Assembly: GCF_048128805.1 (NCBI RefSeq)
Contig: NC_136016.1
Coordinates: 16,326,676-16,390,675 of the forward strand
Direction: 5' to 3'
DNA from: Centroberyx gerrardi
Taxonomy: Eukaryota > Chordata > Actinopteri > Beryciformes > Berycidae
DNA length: 64,000 nucleotides
Within the stretch, counting starts at the first letter, position 1. The number at the start of each line of letters is the position of its first letter. The notes under the pieces are model-generated. The model ran no database searches, was not told the origin of the DNA, and saw only the letters and a list, made by a program, of their open reading frames with translations. Made by a program: the position numbers and the translations under genes. Positions 47,336 to 64,000 of this stretch are shown in pieces.

Positions 47336-49259
47336 TGCCTCTTGCATGGAGCCACATATTAGGCTGCCTGGATCATACGCTGCTGCACACTCATCTGCAC
47401 ATGACAGAGGCTGCAGTGTACTCACATAAACTTGTTCTGCCCTCAGTGACTGTTCCAGCGACTCGTCTCCATATGGCAACCAAGGCCACTGTGTGAATGG
47501 CAGCATTGTCGAACGTCTCTTCAGTCTGTTGATCACTGCAAGACTCATTTCCTTTCTGAAAATCTCCTTTAAAAACAGCTTTCAATAGAGCAGCACTGAA
47601 TTTTGCCTTGAAAGATGTTACCTTTATTCCACAATTTTCATCTGAACTAGTGGACGTCCAACACTGTCTCCTACAGTCAGAGCCAACAGGCAAATGTTTG
47701 TCCAGTATTTATTCTGTGATGTAAACCTCCATAGGGGATGAGCTGGAGAAATGGGAAAGGTAACTGGGACAGTACACAGGATGATTTCCAGTCAGTAGGT
47801 ACACATACTATACGCAGTGCCGTAACATGAAGCTCATTTGGCATGTTAAAGTTTAGAGAAAGCACTTGCTTGATGCAAAAACTATGTTTCGCCTTTGTTT
47901 TCTCCATTTATTATTTCACACTGGCCTTATGAAATAATAAAATCACAGATACGTCTGCCTCAAGCGTGTGCTTTCTCTGGATCTTTATGGTTGTTACGTA
48001 TTGTTGGATTATAGGAACAAACTTACTCTGCAATGAAGACAGTTCCCTAAGCTGTGAGGATTTCATTGTAAATGCAGCAGTTCTTTTGGTAGAGATCATC
48101 TTTACAAATATTGATTGTTGATTGGACTGTCTTAAGCCATGAAAATTGTGTGAATTATTTGGTTGAGTGGTAATTTCACCTTAGTGAAGTCAGTTGAACA
48201 GAATAATCTGCTGCTGACATTCTCTCAAAATTTGCCCTTCTTTTTAAGGGGAAAGTGGGCAGTCACCTTTTCTGAAGCATGTTATTGACTTCTGCAGTAG
48301 TGGACGGTGCAGCAGTGTCGTACGAAGTATTTCTCAGCATTGTCCACTGAACGAGCGAACAGCAGGATGTCTTCTCTTCTCTTTCTTTCCCTTCATATCC
48401 TCCTACAACTTTCATCAATGTTATTTTTTTTCCCTGTTTCCTCTCTTATCTGTAACACTCGCTCCATTGCACTCCTGCTGTCACAGCAGCTGTGGTGTTT
48501 CTTATTTCAATGTTGATATCCGGCTCTTTCTCATCTGTAACTAACAGACACATTTATGGTGCTAGCATTTCCATTTCACAAGTTTATGGGCCAGTGAATC
48601 ACACGGTGCATCAGGGTAGCTCATCACAACTGGACGATAATACCCAGGATGCAGTGTAGCAGAGTGCTGTGTGAGAAGCACTAACCCTTCTCTTTCCAGA
48701 CGGTACACCATGACCTCGCATTCACAGGAACGAGGACCTTCAAGTCCTCAGAATCCATTATTTTTTCTTTTTTCTTTTATTCTGCTTGCTTTTGTTCGGC
48801 AGTGTTTCGCCATTGGTGGAACTGCAATTGTCGTGGTTTGAAAATATGTGCTGGTTACAGGCGCCGCTCTTGTCAGTTTCTAACACGACATTTCTTGTCA
48901 ATTGGTCTGTGTGTGTGTAACAATGCCAACTGGCTTGCTTGTGTGGTAATGATTTGTTCTTAGGGGGTCCATTGAGGTTTCTGTTGTGGTCAGCCGTTTT
49001 CTACGAGGCACTAGCATCCGTCCCTTGACATAATTGGTGTGGAGAGGGGAGGTAATTACTTTTCACGACAATAGTTGCCTCCATGCATTTATAATGAGGG
49101 GATTTTTTCACTTTTCATAAACATTGGAGGATGTAAAGGGAGAGAGGACAGGCTTAGGGAGATAGGATGAGGAGCGGGGAATGGGGAGAGAAGTGGATTA
49201 GAACAAAAAAAGGTGATGCAATGATTGAACGTTCTTTTGACAGAGTTGGCAGAGAGAGA

Positions 49260-49484
49260 GGTATGAATTTTAGTGTGCGTGCGTGTGTGTGTATGTGTAT
49301 GTGTGGCATGATGAGCCATTGTGTGAGGGAGCGGGAGGCGTCCTTCTCTGGATGCGTGTGTGTGTGTGTGTGTTCCTGTACAGTTCATGCGTTTGCATAT
49401 TTCTGTGTTTATGCATTTATGCATGTCGTTGCCTTGGCATAAAATTGATAGAACCAGAACCTGAATCTGTATGTGTGTGTGTCC

Positions 49485-49533
<49 letters not shown>

Positions 49534-50414
49534 TGTGTGTGTGTCTGTCTGTATGTGACAGAGAGAGAGAGAGGGAGAGAGAATTGGAGTGGGGGCATGA
49601 GATAAGAAAGAGAGACAGACATGAAGAACCCCCCTGAACAAAGACATCAAGCAATTTTTTGAAGATAATGAAAAAGCACTGGCAAGTCTCTCCAACACAC
49701 TGTCCTCTGTGACAGCTTCTTGGCTCTTCTCTTTGATAGACTGAGAGTTTCAGAGATGGACCAAAAACAAAAAGAGGGAGAGAGAGAGAGAGAGAGAGAG
49801 AGAAGACAGAGATAAAGACAAATAGAGAGAGACAGAGAGAACACCAATTTTGTCCCTTCAATAGTAGACGAGAGGGGGAAATAGCATGTTTCCCCTTGTC
49901 TATCACTGCCTCAAGAGCCATTAGCTTAATTATATGGAGAGACTGAGACTGAGGAGACTGAGAGAGAGAGAGAGAGAAACAGAGAGAGAGACTTATTCCT
50001 TTGGCAGTAAGCCCGACAGAGAGACAGAGACATAAACAAAAAGAGAGAAACAGATTTTTGTTCCTAGAAATCCTGGAAAATTGTTACTCTGCATTGAACA
50101 AGGGATGAGGGGAGGGGGGGGGATGGTGGGATGGGAGGGAATGATGGCAGGAGGGAGCGAGGCAAGACACAGTCACACACACAACAGACTGTCAAGGAAT
50201 AACTCCCTGCTGTCTCTCTCTCTCTCTCTCTCTCACTCCATCCCCCTCCTCCTTCTCCAGCATGCCGCTCTCTCCTCTTTCCCCTCTCCTCATTTTCATC
50301 TCAACTTGAACTATTCATGCATTTAATTTTTAATCATACATGTACCACAAGAGCTCGCTCATTCCTGCTCTCTCTCTCTCTCTCTCTCTCTCTGCCTGTT
50401 TCTGTAGCTCTTGC

Positions 50415-50463
<49 letters not shown>

Positions 50464-50470
50464 GCTGCCT
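49260..50470. repeat. Cluster of TG, GA and CT microsatellites
   Basis: TG tracts lie at about 49270-49305, 49353-49374 and 49485-49551, GA tracts at about 49560-49580, 49777-49805 and 49960-49990, and CT tracts at 50211-50235, 50369-50392 and 50420-50462. Frames in both directions read as runs of Thr-His, Ser-Leu or Cys-Val and are not genes. The cluster precedes the possible doc2a noncoding exon. Confidence 0.9.
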
Positions 50471-50572
50471 CGCTCCCTCTCCTCTCCTCACCACCTGTTA
50501 GTCTCCTTTTTCTCTCCGCACCGGAATCCCCCTTTTTTTTATGAGGAGTTTCACACTCGCGCTAACATTGAG
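50463..50572 (+). other. Possible noncoding first exon of doc2a
   Basis: A strong consensus donor GAG/GTAAGT ends at 50572, preceded by a C/T-rich stretch and a CpG-containing CACTCGCGCTAACATTGAG. The first doc2a coding exon has an acceptor four bases before its ATG, so an upstream 5' UTR exon must exist. This is the best donor I noticed upstream, about 4 kb away. The left edge is arbitrary. Confidence 0.35.
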
Positions 50573-50945
50573 GTAAGTCAATATTTTTTTTTTATATTCA
50601 TGAATGCTGGAATGTGGAGGGGCTTGATGTCAGGATCGGACGTGTTTATTAGTCATCTATGTTTAATTTTTTATTTTTTTCTCAAATCTAAAGACATCAT
50701 CTGTCTGCATGCACTCCATCTTTATGTTTCACACCTCTTTTTTTTATTTTTCTCTCTCGCTCCATCACTATCTGTAGGTGCAAGACACAGTTAGCTGGCA
50801 GAGCTCGAGTCTGTTCAGTTCATGTATCTTTCACTTGGCACTGCATTATAAAATAAAAAGTAACGCAATGGGGCGCTGAATTGAAGTGAAACATGCAGAG
50901 ACAAATTGAGAGAGAGAATAACACATTTGATCTGTGTCTTGCACA

Positions 50946-50983
<38 letters not shown>

Positions 50984-51533
50984 CAGACAGGTGCAACTTG
51001 TGTCAGTCCGAGTTTTTTCTTTTTACCTGCCTCACATACTTCCTTCACACACACACACACACACACACAGTGAAGTTTACTCATCCGTAGCTGCCTGAAA
51101 ATAACTTGACTCTAATTGACAAGTGCTCCCTGTCACAGTGGTTGGTTTGAACTGATGTGCCGACTATCAGCCTCTAATGAGTAGCTACAGTGTGCCGCAC
51201 TGTACTATACCATCTGTCTGTCAACCAGCAGCTTGTTATTTAAAGGTGAACGGAGACCGCCGCAGGGGCCCGTTGTATGTAGGACACACAATAGAAGAAG
51301 AAGAGAAAATAAATCAGCAGGGAGAGAGAGAGAGATGGGGGGGGGGACAGACAGGCAGAGAGAGAGAGAGAGAGAGAGAATTCCTCACGTACCTACAGGT
51401 GGAACAAAAGTGTGCGAGAAAGACTGACGGAAAGATAATGAGAGAGATAAAGAGGGAAGAGGAGAAGAGCTGGCATTATAAAGGATAGACAGCGGAGGTA
51501 GGGATGAGGATGAGAAGGTATAGGGGGAGGGGT

Positions 51534-51541
51534 GTGTGTGT

Positions 51542-51591
<50 letters not shown>
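51534..51591. repeat. (TG)n plus 36-base poly(G) tract
   Basis: A TG repeat ends in 36 uninterrupted G residues (51556-51591). A second G run of 19 lies at 51960-51978. Such tracts can form G-quadruplexes and are also error-prone in sequencing. Confidence 0.95.
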
Positions 51592-51592
<1 letters not shown>

Positions 51593-52069
51593 AGTGAGGG
51601 AGAGACCGTGCCTACGATATGACTCTAATTTAAAGTGAAGGAGCTAAAAGAGGAGGAAGGGAGGACGCATGTTGCACACTTCTCAAAGATATTCCTGACA
51701 GCCAGGTTCTGTCAAGCTTTGTTCCTCCTCTCCGCAGCCGGGAACCTATGTAACCACATGAAGGGTTCAATGCATGACATATGAGGTTGCATAACTAATA
51801 GCCGCCGGGCGATCTAGCTGTGTACAAATTGTGACATTTTCTTGGGCTTGCAGGAATTATGTAAAGTATGTTTAGCCATGTGTTTATTCCTCCAAGGCTG
51901 GGAGTCACAGGGACATAATGTAGCAGAGGTTTTACACGTCAAAAACCTGTTGTCTCTGAGGGGGGGGGGGGGGGGGGGATCAAACGTGTCTATACTTCTG
52001 AACGCCAAAGGCTTTTTTCACGAGTGTGCATTACAACACGTCGCAGCAATAAGATAATGATGAAAAGCC

Positions 52070-52290
52070 GAGATGAAGCGAGATTCCAGCTGGCAGCATG
52101 AGAGCCGTCAATCAGAAAGTCCCCGCGGCTTCTGGTTTCCCGGAGCTGTAAGCCGCGCGGCCTGCCGGCGGTGCGGCTGCTGCTCAGGCTGCCCAGGCTG
52201 CTCCAGCTTACGGCCAGATCTGCCAGGACTGGAGGACGACTGACTACGCAAATTATATCAACAGCCACCATCTCCCAGGCCTGCAACAGC
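52070..52290. other. GC-rich island of unknown nature
   Basis: This 200-bp stretch is clearly GC-rich against AT-rich neighbours. On the plus strand about 50 codons are open from 52156, reading through AYGQICQDWRTTDYANYINS and ending at a CA/TG microsatellite. The reverse strand is open too. I do not recognise either product. It lies between the possible doc2a noncoding exon and its first coding exon. Confidence 0.4.
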
Positions 52291-54427
52291 TGCACAGTGT
52301 GTGTGCGTGTGTGTGTGTGTGTGTGTTTACACAGTCATGTGTAATTGAATTAATTAATGCAAGTGTGCAAAATGTTCTAGCATGTATGTTTGCTTGTGTG
52401 TGGCGGTGGGAGTGTGTAGGTGTGTGTATGTGTGTGTGTGTGTGCATGCATTTGACAGTGTATGTATGTGTGTTCATGCCCCTATAATGCTTATGTTCAG
52501 CAACTCTATTTGACATGCTGCAAGGTATTTACTATATTACTCATAGGGATAATCATCATTATCACTCATCCATGTTATCTGCTTTCATCATAATCATTAT
52601 CTTTGCTGGTTTCATTAACTTGGCTTGTTTTCACTGTCTCATAATAATCCCTCCTAGACTTGGATTCTTTCATCGCTTCAGTGGTTGGCCTCAATCTGTT
52701 CCAGCAAGGTGGTTTGTTGTTGTGCTGAGCTCATATGATGTGACTGTGATTAGAGCTGGCTCGGTCTATCACTACATCCAGTCCCCTTGCATTAGCATGG
52801 ACCGTGTTGCTCTGGGAGAATCGCAGCCTCTTGTCCTCAGGTGCAGGAATCCAAGACTTATCTCCCAATTTGCCGGGCTTCTTAATTGAGCGCTGATGAA
52901 CTCTGGCCACTTGTTCAGGGCTTCAAAAGACAGTCATTAACTCTGCTGTTTGTTCTGAGTGGCTGAGTGGCCCCAAAATGGCCGCTGTTTGTTGTTGGAG
53001 CCAAGGTGATCATCATGTTTTTTTTGATCCAGAGCCAATAGTCCGTCAACGTCGTTTCAGTCAATTGAGTGGAGGAGCTAGCCTGGCTGCTGTGTGTTTG
53101 AGAAGTTTGTTTAATCTCTAGCCAAGGAAAAGCTGGATGAACTGTGCAGTCCGTCGCCCACTGCTCCGCTCGCAGCAGAGAGATTGGACCCTACATGACA
53201 AATGACCCTCGTGGCTTATAAGTCTGTTGAAAGTCAACGGTCAGAGGCAACAACTTCAGAGCCGCTTTCGGCCAGGACATCATGAATCACACTGACTGTC
53301 CTGGTGACTGTTTGAAGTGTCTGAAATTAATCTGTTTAGTTCCTCGACCCCGCAAACACACTTAGTTTCCCAAAAGTGGCAAATCGGGGAAAAAGTTTCA
53401 TTTTTGACAACCCATATACAGTCATTAGTTAGGACAGAGGATGACCTAAAAAAAAATGCATCCATATTAAACATCCCTATCAGTGTCCAGAGATTCTTTT
53501 CATTTCGATATTATGTTTCTGAACTTTACAGATCTTCAATCTTATTGTATCTGTTTTGTCATTTAAGAACAAAACAGAGGTATTTACTGTGCAAACATTA
53601 GCCCAAGATTGAACTTCTCAGTTTCACTAGATCAATGCAGGGAGAGCTGTTGGCACTCTGGCTGCGTTTTTTGGGAAGCTTAGGGTTTGCTCAGTATCGA
53701 GGACAGCACGCCCCCTCAAGGCCCGCTGTCTTTAGAAAACAAAGCTGAGAGATGTTTTTGATCCACCCCCCTCTTTTTATTTTGGGAAGAGTAGACACAT
53801 CAACCCTGTGGTCAACTGCACTCGCTGCTACCACAGCTAGCATAATCATCTAGACTGTTCTCTCCATCAGTAGTACAGTTAAGCACTGTCCACCCCTATA
53901 AAGACTCTATCCCATAATTACCTGTCTGTCCACGGTGGATTGTCAAAAGCATTAAGATAACATGTATGCCTCAGCGGCTCACGCACACAGCAATTTAATC
54001 GAGGATGATTAGGATTCGGGGGAGACCCCCATTGTCCAGAGTAAGTAATTAGCTTCTCTGATAGCCATGACTTTATTCAAATGTATTCCATTGAAATGCT
54101 AATTTTTGAACATCCTGTGCTGTATTTTTTTTCTTCTCTGAGTAATTTCTGTTTTTAAAGCGATTTAATTATGTGGAAGGATTTTTTTTTGCGTGAGTGC
54201 AGCTTACGATTAAAGCACCATCACAAGTCCATTTTCTTGACTTTAACTTCCATTAGGCATGATGAGATCTGCGAGCCGGCCAGCCAGGGGGAAAGTTCCT
54301 ATTTCTCACGGACCACCTTGCTCACCTTGTTTCGCTTGACTCACTTTGTTATTGCAAAGTAGAAATTGAGAAGAACAACTCATATCCCTGGATCAATACC
54401 TTCTTACTTGCTGTAGGCTAAACATAA

Positions 54428-63668
<9,241 letters not shown>

Positions 63669-64000
63669 GTGACAACCATCCACCTGTCTGTCTCCTTTAT
63701 GTCTGCCAAACAATCCACCTTTCAGCCCATTTTCAAGGACTACACAGACCTTTTGGGAGTTTGCTTACCCAATATGTGATGAGAGGATTGGCACCAAAAT
63801 CATCTCTCTGTCTCCGGCAGATAGCTCTGTCTGGTGTGCATGCATTATCCTAAAAGTATCAAGATAGACCTTGTAGTTATCCAAAGTTGGCATTGGTTTT
63901 CATGCTATGGTCTGTAGATTAATATTTTCTGAAAACAAAATCTCAATCTTCATCATTAGTGTAGTCCATTAGGAAATCAACAGCGCAAAAACTTTAGCTG

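Larger units (their letters stand above)
40313..50400. other. Gene-poor interval between adprh and doc2a
   Basis: I see no coding exon with family similarity here. The interval holds a SINE, one copy of a dispersed repeat at 40533-40559, several CA/GA/CT microsatellites and G- or C-rich tracts near 42420-42440, 42642-42690 and 45605-45690. Long stretches (44.3-47.0 kb and 47.4-48.9 kb) look like unique sequence and could contain regulatory elements of doc2a. Base composition alone cannot show that. Confidence 0.5.

Noticed and set aside
47159-47548. 129-codon reverse frame
   Set aside because: Its core is a CA microsatellite read as Cys-Val.
49089-49921. 170-177-codon reverse frames
   Set aside because: They consist of Ser-Leu and Thr-His runs from GA and TG repeats.
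41791-51600. Regularly spaced short repeats that might suggest a CRISPR array
   Set aside because: The units are 1-2 bp simple repeats without unique spacers, in a vertebrate genome.
52515-52889. 124-codon forward frame
   Set aside because: It is the longest non-repeat frame between adprh and doc2a, but it shows no domain, no good splice context and AT-rich intron-like composition.

Overview
The window is nuclear DNA of a bony fish, very probably a teleost. It holds five spliced protein-coding genes with GT-AG introns, vertebrate-type proteins, many CA/GA microsatellites, tRNA-derived SINEs and numerous short terminal-inverted-repeat DNA transposons with 8-bp target duplications. I saw no bacterial, viral or organellar gene. 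The gene models were made by joining exons by eye: splice phases close in all five genes, and the products match known families in order and approximate length.

Layout. Positions 1-3660 hold no gene I can support, only repeats and a possible polyadenylation signal. A Tectonic gene, best match TCTN3, runs forward at 3982-9117 (14 exons, 649 codons). mto1 is read in reverse at 9395-17905 (12 coding exons, 687 codons); the two genes converge with only 277 bp between their stop codons. mto1 and atxn2l are head to head across a CpG-containing promoter near 18.3-18.8 kb. atxn2l runs forward at 19351-32172 (23 exons, 1053 codons). adprh is read in reverse at 33498-39378 (8 exons, 355 codons), and its poly(A) signal lies about 40 bp from that of atxn2l. 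From 39.4 to about 50.4 kb there is no coding gene, only transposon copies, SINEs and simple repeats. A possible noncoding first exon of doc2a ends at 50572. doc2a coding exons run from 54554 to 63668 and the gene leaves the window before its second C2 domain.

Functions. The five genes have unrelated jobs: ciliary transition zone (tctn3), wobble-uridine modification of mitochondrial tRNA (mto1), RNA-binding and stress-granule biology (atxn2l), removal of ADP-ribose from arginine (adprh) and calcium-triggered vesicle release (doc2a). They are neighbours, not a pathway. atxn2l and doc2a both lie on human 16p11.2, so that pair is probably an ancient linkage; the other three are on different human chromosomes.

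Most unusual signals. (1) Microsatellites start at the third intron base of three splice donors in three genes, and another one forms an acceptor tract in mto1. (2) A MITE with a target duplication sits only a few bases inside an mto1 splice donor. (3) A 1.5-kb Harbinger-like element carries a Myb/SANT-like ORF and a nested smaller element. (4) A perfect RFX X-box match lies upstream of the ciliary gene. (5) A 48-bp coding minisatellite lies in tctn3. (6) A composite 1.5-kb transposon in doc2a intron 4 has other elements inserted in it. I found no convincing new multi-gene system.
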